Assembly: GCA_963792205.1 (NCBI GenBank)
Contig: CAWBVI010000004.1
Coordinates: 1,393,599 to 1,457,598, forward strand
DNA length: 64,000 nt
Direction of reading: 5' to 3'
Source of the DNA: DATDAH01 sp963792205
Lineage (GTDB): Bacteria > Actinomycetota > Acidimicrobiia > Acidimicrobiales > DATDAH01
Part shown: in pieces, positions 48,525-56,609 of the stretch
Layout: each line of letters starts with the position of its first letter
How positions within the stretch are numbered: position 1 is the first letter of the stretch
The notes under the pieces: model-generated
The model's input: the letters and a program-made list of their open reading frames with translations, nothing else
The model's database searches: none
Told to the model about the DNA's origin: nothing
Position numbers and translations under genes: made by a program

Positions 48525-49684
48525 CGTTGCAGCCCGGCCGCAAGCGCTCGCGCCGCGAAGTCGCTTCCGGCGACGAAACGCATGAGCGGGCCGAAGCTCC
48601 ACGCAGCGGGTGCGCCGAGCATGTGGAGACCGGGGACGGACGTCTCGAAACGGTCGTCGAGCCAGGGCTGACCGTTCACGCACCGGATCGCGTCGACGAG
48701 CTGCGATGACAGGAACCCGTACTTGCTCAGATCTGTCCGGTACCCAGTCCCCAGCAGGACGTGATCGACCGTCTCGTCCACTGCTGCGTCAAACCGCAGC
48801 CGAACCCGATCGCCGTCCGCGGTTGCCGAGGTGACCCGCAGTCCGGTGCGGATCGGCACCCCGGAGAGGCGTGGGCGGAGCCATCCGGCGCCAGCCGGTC
48901 GCACCGATCTGACGGCGAGCCGGTCCTGCAGCTTGCGCGGCATCCCGCGGTAGGCGCCCGGATGTGCAACGAGATGACTCACGCCTGCCGGCCCGACATC
49001 CGGGGCGGCGTAGAGCAGCCTCGACAACCACGGCGTGGTGTGCTTCCACGAGCCTTCCGACAGCCAGCGGACCTCCGGCTTGCGCATGATCACCTGTGGA
49101 TCCGCGCCGATCTCGTGGAGCAGCGCGGCCGACTCGAGCGCGCTCTGTCCGCCACCGACCACTGCCACCCGCATCCCCGCGAACTTCGCGAGATCGTGGT
49201 GGCTCATCGTGTGCGAGGCGAGTTCTTCGCCGAGCGCGTCGAACTCCGAGGGGCGGTGGGCGAACGTGCCGACGCCCGCGGCGACGACGACGCGACGGGC
49301 AGCCCACTCGACACCGCCCACTTGGAGGCGGAACCCGGTGGAGGTCCGTTCCACCACTGCTACGTCCCTCCGGTCGAGATCCGGGACGACGCTCTCCTGG
49401 AACCAGTCGCCGTACCGGAGGAAGCGGTCGACCGGGACCGGCACCGCCAACGGATCACCGGAGTCGCGCTCGTAGTCCTGCAAGGTGAGCTTGCCCTCGG
49501 GATCGCCGATGTTCGAGCCGAGGTACGGCGAACGCAGGACCATGCCGATCGGTGTCTGCGTCCGCCAGAAGTGGAGCGTCTCCCCGAACACCCGGACCTC
49601 GTGACTGGCGGCGCGCAGATGCGCCGCCGCGGCGAGCCCGTAAGGCCCCGCGCCGATGACGGCGATGTCGGTCTCGTCGGTCAT
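48521..49684 (-). CDS. FAD/NAD(P)-dependent oxidoreductase, flavin monooxygenase-like
   Basis: 387 residues from ATG 49684. N-terminal FAD loop IAVIGAGPYGLAAAAHLRA, a second nucleotide loop VAVVGGGQSALESAALLHEIG (about 170-190), and VLLGTGYRTDLSKYGFL, the ATG-type motif of class B monooxygenases. The pieces FGETLHFWRTQTPIGMVLRSPYLGSNIGD and SVPGLHMLGAPAAWSFGPLMRFV are characteristic of a group resembling lysine/ornithine N-hydroxylases and putative flavoprotein monooxygenases. It would hydroxylate or oxidise a small substrate. ATGA overlaps on both sides (48521-48524 and 49681-49684) tie it to its neighbours. Confidence 0.88.
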   Translation of the reverse strand: MTDETDIAVIGAGPYGLAAAAHLRAASHEVRVFGETLHFWRTQTPIGMVLRSPYLGSNIGDPEGKLTLQDYERDSGDPLAVPVPVDRFLRYGDWFQESVVPDLDRRDVAVVERTSTGFRLQVGGVEWAARRVVVAAGVGTFAHRPSEFDALGEELASHTMSHHDLAKFAGMRVAVVGGGQSALESAALLHEIGADPQVIMRKPEVRWLSEGSWKHTTPWLSRLLYAAPDVGPAGVSHLVAHPGAYRGMPRKLQDRLAVRSVRPAGAGWLRPRLSGVPIRTGLRVTSATADGDRVRLRFDAAVDETVDHVLLGTGYRTDLSKYGFLSSQLVDAIRCVNGQPWLDDRFETSVPGLHMLGAPAAWSFGPLMRFVAGSDFAARALAAGLQR

Positions 49685-50952
49685 CGGCTGATGGCTCCTT
49701 CAGTTCCGCCTCGCGCGAGCAGGCGGTCGAACACTCGGACGTACCTCACGCTCTGGTGGTCCCACGACAAACCCCCGTTGATCGCCGCCTTCCCGTGCTC
49801 TCCCATCGCCTTGCGCCGTACCGGGTCGTCGAGGAGCTCATCGACCAGGGCTCCCATCCTGGCCGGGTCGTTCCCCGTCGCGTGAACGCCAGCCTCGCCG
49901 ACGGTCCGGCGCGTCTCGTCCAGATCGAACGCCACGACGGGTACACCGAACGCCAGGTACTCGAGCGTCTTCACCGCCGTGGCGAGGTCGGTGCGGGGGT
50001 TCTTCGGGTCCGGTTGCAACCCCAGGTCGGCAGTGGCGAGGTAGTCGAGCACGGCGGAGCGATCTTGCCATCCGGTGAACGTCACGTAGGGGTGCAGGTC
50101 CAGGTCACGAGCGAGAGCGGTCAGGTCGGCGAACGCTTCACCGTCGCCAACGAACGAGAAGTGGCAATCACGACGGCCGAGCACGTGCACGACGTGGTGC
50201 GCCGCTCTCACCGCGAGATCGACGCCGTCGTCCACCGTACCCATCTCCCCGACCCAGATGCACAGGTGACGCTTGCCCTCCTTGAGCTCGCACCGCTGAG
50301 GGCGGGGTGTGGTCTCGGCGAGCGTGGGGCCGTTCCGCACGAGTGTCACCTGGTCGTCCCGCTTGCCGCTCCGTTGGCGAGCGACGCCCGCCTGCGGCTC
50401 GTTGACCGCGATCACGTGGTCCGCGGCGCGGTAGGTCCACCGCTCGAGCGACAAGAGGAGGCGCAGGACCAGGCCGCCCTTTCGCCCGTAGCGGGCGGTG
50501 TAGAGCTCGGGCGACAGATCGTGCTGGTCGTACACGAAGGGGCAGCCGGCCAGCTTGAACGGGGCGGCCGAGACGAAGAAGATGTCAGGCGGGTTGCACG
50601 ACTGGATCGCGGCGAAGCCCTCGACGACGAACGCGTACGCGATCAGCGCTGTCGTGCACAGCCAAGCCCAACTGAACTCGAGCACGAAGCCGATGAGGCC
50701 GGCGCGTTCCTTCGCTGGCGGGTAGCAGCGCAGGCTGACCCCTTCGAGCTCCTGGCGAAGGGGCTGGCCCGGGCCGCGCGGCGCGACCACCGAGACCTCG
50801 TAGCCGGCGTCGAGGAGCGCTCTGCACTCCTTCCACACCCGCCGGTCGCGTGGGACGGGACAGTTCTCCACGATGATCAGCACCCGCTTGGTCCGTGATC
50901 GACGACGGCGATCACGCCACGTGGTCGGCCCCCCTTGTACGGATGCCACCAT
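49681..50952 (-). CDS. Glycosyltransferase family 4-like protein
   Basis: 423 residues from ATG 50952; a TTG at 51009 is also in frame, and no clear ribosome site decides. A GT-B glycosyltransferase: VLIIVENCPVPRDRRVWKECRALLDAGYEVSVVAPRG at the start, a hydrophobic stretch at about 90-110 (VLEFSWAWLCTTALIAYAFVV) that may sit at the membrane, HDLSPELYTARYG in the middle and FVGDGEAF, DLGLQPDPKNP and TLEYLAFGVPVVAFDL in the C-terminal donor half. First gene of the three-gene coupled operon. The cluster likely modifies a sugar- or amino-acid-containing surface molecule. Confidence 0.88.
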   Translation of the reverse strand: MVASVQGGPTTWRDRRRRSRTKRVLIIVENCPVPRDRRVWKECRALLDAGYEVSVVAPRGPGQPLRQELEGVSLRCYPPAKERAGLIGFVLEFSWAWLCTTALIAYAFVVEGFAAIQSCNPPDIFFVSAAPFKLAGCPFVYDQHDLSPELYTARYGRKGGLVLRLLLSLERWTYRAADHVIAVNEPQAGVARQRSGKRDDQVTLVRNGPTLAETTPRPQRCELKEGKRHLCIWVGEMGTVDDGVDLAVRAAHHVVHVLGRRDCHFSFVGDGEAFADLTALARDLDLHPYVTFTGWQDRSAVLDYLATADLGLQPDPKNPRTDLATAVKTLEYLAFGVPVVAFDLDETRRTVGEAGVHATGNDPARMGALVDELLDDPVRRKAMGEHGKAAINGGLSWDHQSVRYVRVFDRLLARGGTEGAISR

Positions 50953-51087
50953 TCGCGCCGTCACTATCGCCCCGATCTGCGCCCCATCCGGGCTGGTGAC
51001 GCTGAACAACGTTGGATCTCGACTCGCACGATGTCAAGACACAAGGCGATCTCGGGTGAGACCGGACGAGTTTGCGGCGGCGGCGAA

Positions 51088-51104
51088 CCGGGGTCAGTCC
51101 CCGG
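51088..51104. repeat. Short hairpin (CCGGGG / CCCCGG)
   Basis: CCGGGG-TCAGT-CCCCGG is a perfect 6-bp stem with a 5-base loop in the gap between the Rpf-like gene end (51192) and the glycosyltransferase start. GGGGTCAGTCCCC-like hairpins recur in many high-GC intergenic regions, and this one could terminate transcription from the Rpf-like gene. Confidence 0.45.
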
Positions 51105-51191
51105 AACCAAAGGGGGTCTCGAAGCGCAGGTCGTGGGCGAGGCCCCACGGCGGGCGCAGGAAGCCGAAAGCCCGGACGTCCTCCGGCCCGC

Positions 51192-51587
51192 TCAGGCGAC
51201 CTGGGGTCCGCAGCCCTCCCAGGGAGCGGGGCCCTGCTCGGCCCAGAGGGCGCGGGCCATGGCATCCTGCCACCAGCTGTCCGCCCGCGCCGGGTCCTGG
51301 CCGACGAGCCAGGGGTACCAGCGCCGGGCGACGCCGTTCCAGGTGCGCTGCCTGAACTGATAGGCGCCGCGGAAGAGGCCGCCGCCGCCGATGGCCGAGT
51401 AGTCGCCACCGGACTCGCACTCCCGCAACTCACGGAGCTGGTCCCAGGTCAGGACGTCGTAGTGCTGTGAGGTGACGGCGATGTAGGCCCGGACCTGGCG
51501 AGGGGTGCAGGCCGCGAGGCCCGCCACGAGGAGGACGGCGATGAGGCTCGTCCAGGCGATCCGTCGGGCGCGGGTGGTGCTGGGCAT
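51192..51587 (-). CDS. Resuscitation-promoting-factor-like transglycosylase lipoprotein
   Basis: 131 residues from ATG 51587. Signal peptide with lipobox LAAC (Cys27). The domain LRECESGGDYSAIGGGGLFRGAYQFRQRTWNGVA ... PWEGCG (in pieces, 51-127) is a lysozyme-like Rpf/transglycosylase fold: Glu58 of CESGG is the expected catalytic acid, and the two Cys (57 and about 126) could form the known disulfide. Such enzymes cut peptidoglycan during growth and exit from dormancy. Here the enzyme should be tethered to the membrane. A perfect 15-bp palindrome precedes it. Confidence 0.82.
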   Translation of the reverse strand: MPSTTRARRIAWTSLIAVLLVAGLAACTPRQVRAYIAVTSQHYDVLTWDQLRELRECESGGDYSAIGGGGLFRGAYQFRQRTWNGVARRWYPWLVGQDPARADSWWQDAMARALWAEQGPAPWEGCGPQVA

Positions 51588-51617
51588 GGGCCGTCTCCCG
51601 TCGTTCGTTGCCGAATC

Positions 51618-51632
51618 GTTACGGTCCGTAAC
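51618..51632 (-). promoter_or_regulatory. Perfect palindrome upstream of the Rpf-like gene
   Basis: GTTACGG-T-CCGTAAC is a 15-bp inverted repeat with 7-bp arms 31-45 bp upstream of the ATG, next to an AT-rich stretch (ATTGCATTTCTGTTACGG on the minus strand). Probably an operator for a dimeric regulator; the regulator is unknown. Confidence 0.55.
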
Positions 51633-51694
51633 AGAAATGCAATAGTAGGCGGCGTCGGGGGACCGAGGTCAACCCGTCGGCGCAGCCTCGCCGT

Positions 51695-51805
51695 TCAGTA
51701 GCGCTTGTCGCCGGAGTCGACGACCCACCACGGCAAGTGCTTCGTGTCCGTGAATTGGAACATCTCGTACTTGGCCCGCGAGTAGTCAGCCCACCGCCGT
51801 CCGGC
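51695..51805 (-). pseudogene. Remnant of a polyphosphate kinase 2 gene (C-terminal fragment)
   Basis: Read leftwards, 51805-51695 gives ADYSRAKYEMFQFTDTKHL then PWWVVDSGDKRY and a stop. This closely resembles the C-terminal region of PPK2 proteins, which contain YSRAKDEMFxxTDT and PWYVVxSDDKRRARLN. A stop stands immediately upstream in frame (51806-51808) and no other PPK2 sequence is present, so this is a leftover of about 36 codons. Confidence 0.65.
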
Positions 51806-51831
51806 TCATCCTGGCCACGACGACTGACCGT

Positions 51832-53211
51832 CTACGCGCGGGCGGACGGCGACAAAGAGGAGGCCTGCCCCAGGGCCACCCGCCAGAGACCCGTGAGGAA
51901 CCGCAGCGGGGTCAGCTTCCTCGCCGCCGGCGAGTGCCCGATGGCTTCAGGCGACAGTCGGAGCCGCACGACCCCGGGGCGGACCGTGAACCGCAGCGGT
52001 GGATCGAGCGACAGCGTCTCCCCGTCGAGACCGACCGCGACGGGCCCGCCCGAGTCGATCTCGAGCTGCCGCGTCTCCCACGCCTGGTAGCCCGAGTAGC
52101 GCTCGGGGCGACCGACCGAGAGCGCGCCGAGGAACCGGGTCGCCGACGCGTCATCGGGGATGACAAGCGACACGACGCCGAGTGTGCCGTCGCTGACACT
52201 GGTCCGACTGCCCATGGTTCGCATCGTCCGGCCGTACGACCCGTTCGACACCTGAATCATGTGGGCACCGTCGTGGTGCTCGCCGTCCGGGCCGTCGAAA
52301 CGGAGATCGACCGGCCGGGTGCCCGGCCCGAGCACCTTCGGCAACGCCGCGAGCGTGGTCTCCACCTTGGCGTCGCGGTACGCCTCCGACTGCACGATCG
52401 TGGCGTACAAGCCGAGCGACACGTTGTTGACGAACACCCGGCCGTTGACCTCGCCGAGGTCCATCGGCCGCTCTATGGCTTCGCCGAAGGCGTCGAGCGC
52501 CCCGACGACGTCGTTGCGGTCGATGCCGAGGTCGAGCGCCAGGTGGTTCCGGGTCCCGGCGGGCACGACCACCATCGGGATGCCGCGCTCGGCGGCGACC
52601 GCGGCGACGAGCGCCTGCGACCCGTCGCCGCCCGCCATGCCGATCACGTCGGCACCTCCCTCGATGGCGTCCCGGGCGAGGTCGAGCAGGTCGTCACCCG
52701 GCGTCAGGACGATCGGCTCGATGCCCCGCCGCTGGCACTCCTCGACGAGGTGGAACTGCTCGGCCTTCCCGCCACCCGACTTGAGGTTCATGACCAGCGC
52801 GCCCTGTGTGGCCGCCCGCACTGGCGTCCCTGCGATCGCGGCGGCCTTCAGGGTGCGCAGGTCACGAGCGAGGGCGTACCGGCCCAGCGCGCCGGCGACC
52901 ACCAGCAGCACGACCCGCGCGGCGATCGAGACCGGTGAGCTGACGAAGACGGCCGCGGTCGCGCCGGCGAGCACGACAACGGCAAAGGCGACCGCGAGAG
53001 CACGGCGTCGGCCGGGCCGCGTCAACGCGTACCAGAGGGACAGCGCGACCAGCGTGATCAGCACCCCCAGAAGAAGCCAGCGTCCCAGACGCGGTAGGGA
53101 CACCACGATCGTGACGCCCAGGACGGCGACGGCGATCAGCAACGAGACGATCGCCGCCAGACGCCGGGGCCACTCGGGCACCGAGCCGCTTTCCGCGACC
53201 ACCGTCATCAT
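51832..53211 (-). CDS. Diacylglycerol-kinase family lipid kinase with N-terminal membrane helices
   Basis: 459 residues from ATG 53211; a second ATG (53208) or the GTG at 53202, nine bases after GGGAGG, may be the true start. Four membrane helices in the first 120 residues, then the DAGK catalytic domain: LVMNLKSGGGKAEQFHLVEEC, the nucleotide motif GMAGGDGSQALVAAVA, and VVPAGTRNHLALDLGIDRNDV. The C-terminal half is the beta-sandwich lid with GLDGETLSLDPPLRFTVRPG. It phosphorylates a membrane lipid or a related alcohol; the fused helices place it in the membrane. 28 bp after the DUF2252 gene. Confidence 0.9.
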   Translation of the reverse strand: MMTVVAESGSVPEWPRRLAAIVSLLIAVAVLGVTIVVSLPRLGRWLLLGVLITLVALSLWYALTRPGRRRALAVAFAVVVLAGATAAVFVSSPVSIAARVVLLVVAGALGRYALARDLRTLKAAAIAGTPVRAATQGALVMNLKSGGGKAEQFHLVEECQRRGIEPIVLTPGDDLLDLARDAIEGGADVIGMAGGDGSQALVAAVAAERGIPMVVVPAGTRNHLALDLGIDRNDVVGALDAFGEAIERPMDLGEVNGRVFVNNVSLGLYATIVQSEAYRDAKVETTLAALPKVLGPGTRPVDLRFDGPDGEHHDGAHMIQVSNGSYGRTMRTMGSRTSVSDGTLGVVSLVIPDDASATRFLGALSVGRPERYSGYQAWETRQLEIDSGGPVAVGLDGETLSLDPPLRFTVRPGVVRLRLSPEAIGHSPAARKLTPLRFLTGLWRVALGQASSLSPSARA

Positions 53212-53239
53212 CCTCCCATTCTGTGCCGCGCTCGCCCGG

Positions 53240-54634
53240 CTACGAGCCGGCCTGGACCGCGATGCGGCCCTGAGCGGCGGCCTCCTGCAGCGCGGCGTGG
53301 TCGAGGTCGTTCTGGTCGGCGTAGCGGGAGGCGAACGTGGCGACGGCCTTGTCGAACTTGGTGCTCCCGCCGAGGTACGAGGTGATGGCCACTCGGTCGC
53401 CCGCACGGGCGTGGGCGTGGGCCAACGTCCAGCCGCAGAGCTCGGCGTAGGCGCCCATGCCCTGCGGGTCGAGGGCCTCGACGACCGCCGATCCCTTCCA
53501 GTCGCGCAGCTGTCGGCCGTAGAAATCCCGCGTCTGGCCGTCTGCGCCCCGGACGCGCAGCCACCCGAGGAAGATGTCGGAGACCGCCTGCATCAGTCGC
53601 TGACCGGCGACGATCCGCTCCCCGGCGTTCGAGAACCGGCTGACCCCGGTGAACTCCTCGAGCACCGACGGTCCCGCCTCCTTGAACTGCAAGAACAGCG
53701 GGTCGTGGTCGTCCCGCCCCTGCAGCAGCATGATCCAACAGCGTTTGCCGACGCTGCCGACACCCACGACCTTGCGGGCGAAGTGCACGTACTCGAACGT
53801 CTCGAGCAACGCACGGCGGTCGAGTGGCAACGTCGCCCGGTACGCCCGCAGCAGCTCGTGCGCCGTCTCCTCGATGCGGTCGACCGGCGACCCCGACATG
53901 AGCTCTTCGGCCGTCATGACCCACGGCGGGTCGCTCACGATCCGCCTCCGCCCGTCAACCACCTCCGACAGCTTCTCCACGGCGTGCATGCTGTCCCGGG
54001 TGCGCCACTTCGCTGCGTTCTTCTGGAGCCGCTTGAGCGTGGCCGGTTGGATCCGGGCGGCCACCTCGGCGATGGCGTCCTCGACGCGGAGGTGGGCGTA
54101 CCAGACCTCGAGGTTGCCCATCGCCGCGAACCCGGCCATCGCCTCGCGGTAGGCGCGGACCGATGCGAGCACCGTCGTCCGGCATGCGTCCTCGTCGAAG
54201 CCGTTGGCCCGACCCGCGATCTCGAAGCTCGCAGCCAGCCGCTTCACGTCCCACTCGAAGGGACCGGGGTTCGTCTCGTCGAAGTCGTTGATGTCGAACA
54301 CCAGACGTCGCTCGGGACTGCCGAACACGCCGAAGTTGGACAGGTGGGCGTCACCGCAGAGCTGCACCCGCAGGCCCGAGGTCGGGGTCCCAGCCAGGTC
54401 GGCGGCCATGAGGAGGGCTGCACCGCGGTAGAACGCGAAGGGCGAGGTCAGCATGCGCCCGTACCGGATGCTGACGAGCTCGGGCACCCGGCCCTCCGAC
54501 TGGCCCTCCAGCAACGCAACCGGATCGCGCCGGTCGGGCCCGGGCACGAACACCGCGTGGCTCTGACGAGGGGCTTGCTCACGGGCCATCTGGCCGCGGG
54601 CCTTCCGCACCTCGACGGACGGGTGCGGGACCAT
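53240..54634 (-). CDS. DUF2252 family protein
   Basis: 464 residues from ATG 54634; a GTG at 54694 would add 20 residues. The family pattern is clear: ELVSIRYGRMLTSPFAFYRGAA, the kinase-like RVQLCGDAHLSNFGVFGSPERRLVFDINDFDETNPGPFEWDVKRLAAS (in pieces, with the HLSNFG and DINDFDE catalytic-like motifs of aminoglycoside-phosphotransferase-type folds) and AGWTLAHAHARAGD near the end. DUF2252 proteins look like small-molecule kinases, but none has an assigned substrate that I know. Co-transcribed with the DAG kinase gene. Confidence 0.92.
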   Translation of the reverse strand: MVPHPSVEVRKARGQMAREQAPRQSHAVFVPGPDRRDPVALLEGQSEGRVPELVSIRYGRMLTSPFAFYRGAALLMAADLAGTPTSGLRVQLCGDAHLSNFGVFGSPERRLVFDINDFDETNPGPFEWDVKRLAASFEIAGRANGFDEDACRTTVLASVRAYREAMAGFAAMGNLEVWYAHLRVEDAIAEVAARIQPATLKRLQKNAAKWRTRDSMHAVEKLSEVVDGRRRIVSDPPWVMTAEELMSGSPVDRIEETAHELLRAYRATLPLDRRALLETFEYVHFARKVVGVGSVGKRCWIMLLQGRDDHDPLFLQFKEAGPSVLEEFTGVSRFSNAGERIVAGQRLMQAVSDIFLGWLRVRGADGQTRDFYGRQLRDWKGSAVVEALDPQGMGAYAELCGWTLAHAHARAGDRVAITSYLGGSTKFDKAVATFASRYADQNDLDHAALQEAAAQGRIAVQAGS

Positions 54635-54860
54635 GGGCTCGGCATCCCAACGCACCCCGCTCAGGGCGTCGAGATCGGCCCCACCGATCGCCACCGGCAA
54701 TGACGGTGTGCTCGTCGTGGAGCAGACCTTACGGAGCTGGACGCCGCTCGGCCCCGCCGATCGGGCAGCCGGCCCGGGATTACGGTGAACCGATCGGGTC
54801 CTCCATGCGGTGTGAGTGGGTTCGGCCCCCAGAGGAGGCACGGGAAGGGAGTCGACCGCG

Positions 54861-56609
54861 ATGGCCGGGGTGATGCGGCGGTGGGCGCCGGGGTTGGCGA
54901 CGCTGCGCGGGTACCAGCGGGCCTGGCTCCGCCCCGACCTCGTGGCGGGGATCGTGCTGGCGGCCATCCTCGTCCCTCAGGGCATGGCCTACGCCGAGCT
55001 GGCGGGCCTGCCGCCGGTGACCGGCCTCTACACGACCATCGCCTGCCTCGTGGCGTACGCCGTGTTCGGCCCGTCGAAGGTGCTCGTGCTGGGGCCCGAC
55101 TCGTCGGTGTCGCCGCTCATCCTGGCCACGATCACCCCCCTGCTCGTCGTCGGTGACCCGGACAGCGCCCTGGCCCTGGCGGGGATGCTGGCGGTGCTCG
55201 TCGGCGTGATCGAGATCGGGCTCGGTCTCGCCCGGCTGGGGTTCGTCGCCGACCTGCTGTCCAGCGAGGTGCGGGTCGGCTACCTCAACGGCCTGGCCGT
55301 GACGATCATCGTCGGGCAGCTCCCCAAGCTGTTCGGGTTCTCCACCGACGCCGACGGCTTCGTCGACGAGATCCGGGCGTTCGTCCGCGATCTCGACCAG
55401 ACGAACCGGGCGACGCTGATCACGGGGGCGTGTGTGCTCATCGTGCTGTTGGTGCTGCCCCGCGTCACGACCAAGCTCCCCGCCGTGCTCGTCGCCGTGG
55501 TGGGCGTCACCGTCGTCTCGGCGCTGTTCGACCTGGCCACCCACGGCGTGACGACCGTCGGAACGCTCCCCCAGGGCGTGCCCACCCCCGTGCTGCCATG
55601 GACCGGTTGGTCCGACGTGTGGCCCCTCCTCGTCGGCGCCATCGGCATCACGATGGTCTCGCTCACCGACACGATCGCCACCGCGTCGAGCTTCGCGGCT
55701 CGCCGCGGTGACGAGGTCGACCCCGACCACGAGATGGTCGGCGTCGGTGCGGCGAACGTCGCGGCCGGGTTCCTGCAGGGCTTCGCCGTCTCGGTCAGCG
55801 GGTCTCGCACTGCGGTCGCCGATCAGGCTGGCGCCCGGTCCCAGGCCACCGGGCTCGTCGGCGCGGGCCTCGTGGCCGTCCTCTTGCTGTTCCTCAACGG
55901 GCTGCTGGCGGATCTCCCGCAGACGGCGTTGGCGGCCGTGGTCATCTACGCGGCGCTCTCCCTCATGGACCTCGATGCGCTCCGTCGCTACGCCATGGTC
56001 CGACCCACGGCACTGGTCACCAGCCTCGTCGCCGCGGGCGGCGTGATCTTCTTCGGGGTGCTCCAGGGCATCCTCATCGCCATCGGGCTGGCCGTGCTCC
56101 TCTTCTTCCGGCGCAACTGGTGGCCCCACGGAGCCGTGCTCGGCGAGGTCCCCGAGGTCGGCGGCTGGCACAGCACCACCGACTACCCCGACGCTCGGCA
56201 GCGGGACGGCATCGTCGTGTTCCGGTGGGAAGCGCCGCTGTTCTTCGCCAATGCCGGGCAGTTCCGCGACCAGGTCCGGGCCCTGGTCAAGGAACGGCAG
56301 CCGTCATGGATCGTCCTGCAGTGCGAGGCCATCACGGACATCGACGTCACCGCCGCCGAGGTCCTGCGCGACCTCGACGAGGAGCTCAACGCGAAGGGTG
56401 TGCACCTGGCCTTCGTCGAGTTGCGGGCGCGGCTCTATGCCCTGGTCCGCCGGTACGGGCTCCACTCGACCCTCGATCACGAGCACTTCTACCCGAGCCT
56501 CGACCAGGCCCTGACCGACATCAGCTCGGCTCAGCCCGACGAAGGGGCCCCGTGGTCGACTCCGCCAGACGACGCTGGACCAGGCGGTCGGCCGCCTGCA
56601 CGGGGGTGA
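54861..56609 (+). CDS. SulP family anion transporter with STAS domain
   Basis: 582 residues from ATG 54861, with GGGAAGGGAG upstream. About 11-12 membrane helices with the SulP entry RPDLVAGIVLAAILVPQGMAYAELAGLPPVTGLYTTI (in pieces) and GVGAANVAAGFLQGFAVSVSGSRTAVADQAGARSQ. A cytoplasmic STAS domain (about 440-560) has WIVLQCEAITDIDVTAAEVLRDLDEEL. SulP proteins carry sulfate, bicarbonate or dicarboxylates; the substrate is undetermined. The last 89 bp overlap the end of the convergent dehydrogenase gene, and the C-terminal 25 residues are Pro/Gly-rich. Confidence 0.93.
   Translation: MAGVMRRWAPGLATLRGYQRAWLRPDLVAGIVLAAILVPQGMAYAELAGLPPVTGLYTTIACLVAYAVFGPSKVLVLGPDSSVSPLILATITPLLVVGDPDSALALAGMLAVLVGVIEIGLGLARLGFVADLLSSEVRVGYLNGLAVTIIVGQLPKLFGFSTDADGFVDEIRAFVRDLDQTNRATLITGACVLIVLLVLPRVTTKLPAVLVAVVGVTVVSALFDLATHGVTTVGTLPQGVPTPVLPWTGWSDVWPLLVGAIGITMVSLTDTIATASSFAARRGDEVDPDHEMVGVGAANVAAGFLQGFAVSVSGSRTAVADQAGARSQATGLVGAGLVAVLLLFLNGLLADLPQTALAAVVIYAALSLMDLDALRRYAMVRPTALVTSLVAAGGVIFFGVLQGILIAIGLAVLLFFRRNWWPHGAVLGEVPEVGGWHSTTDYPDARQRDGIVVFRWEAPLFFANAGQFRDQVRALVKERQPSWIVLQCEAITDIDVTAAEVLRDLDEELNAKGVHLAFVELRARLYALVRRYGLHSTLDHEHFYPSLDQALTDISSAQPDEGAPWSTPPDDAGPGGRPPARG

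Noticed and set aside
51588..51830. Possible ydaO c-di-AMP riboswitch before the Rpf-like gene
   Set aside because: The conserved GGGTGAAT-type end and pseudoknot elements are not visible; a coding remnant and a palindrome explain the region better.
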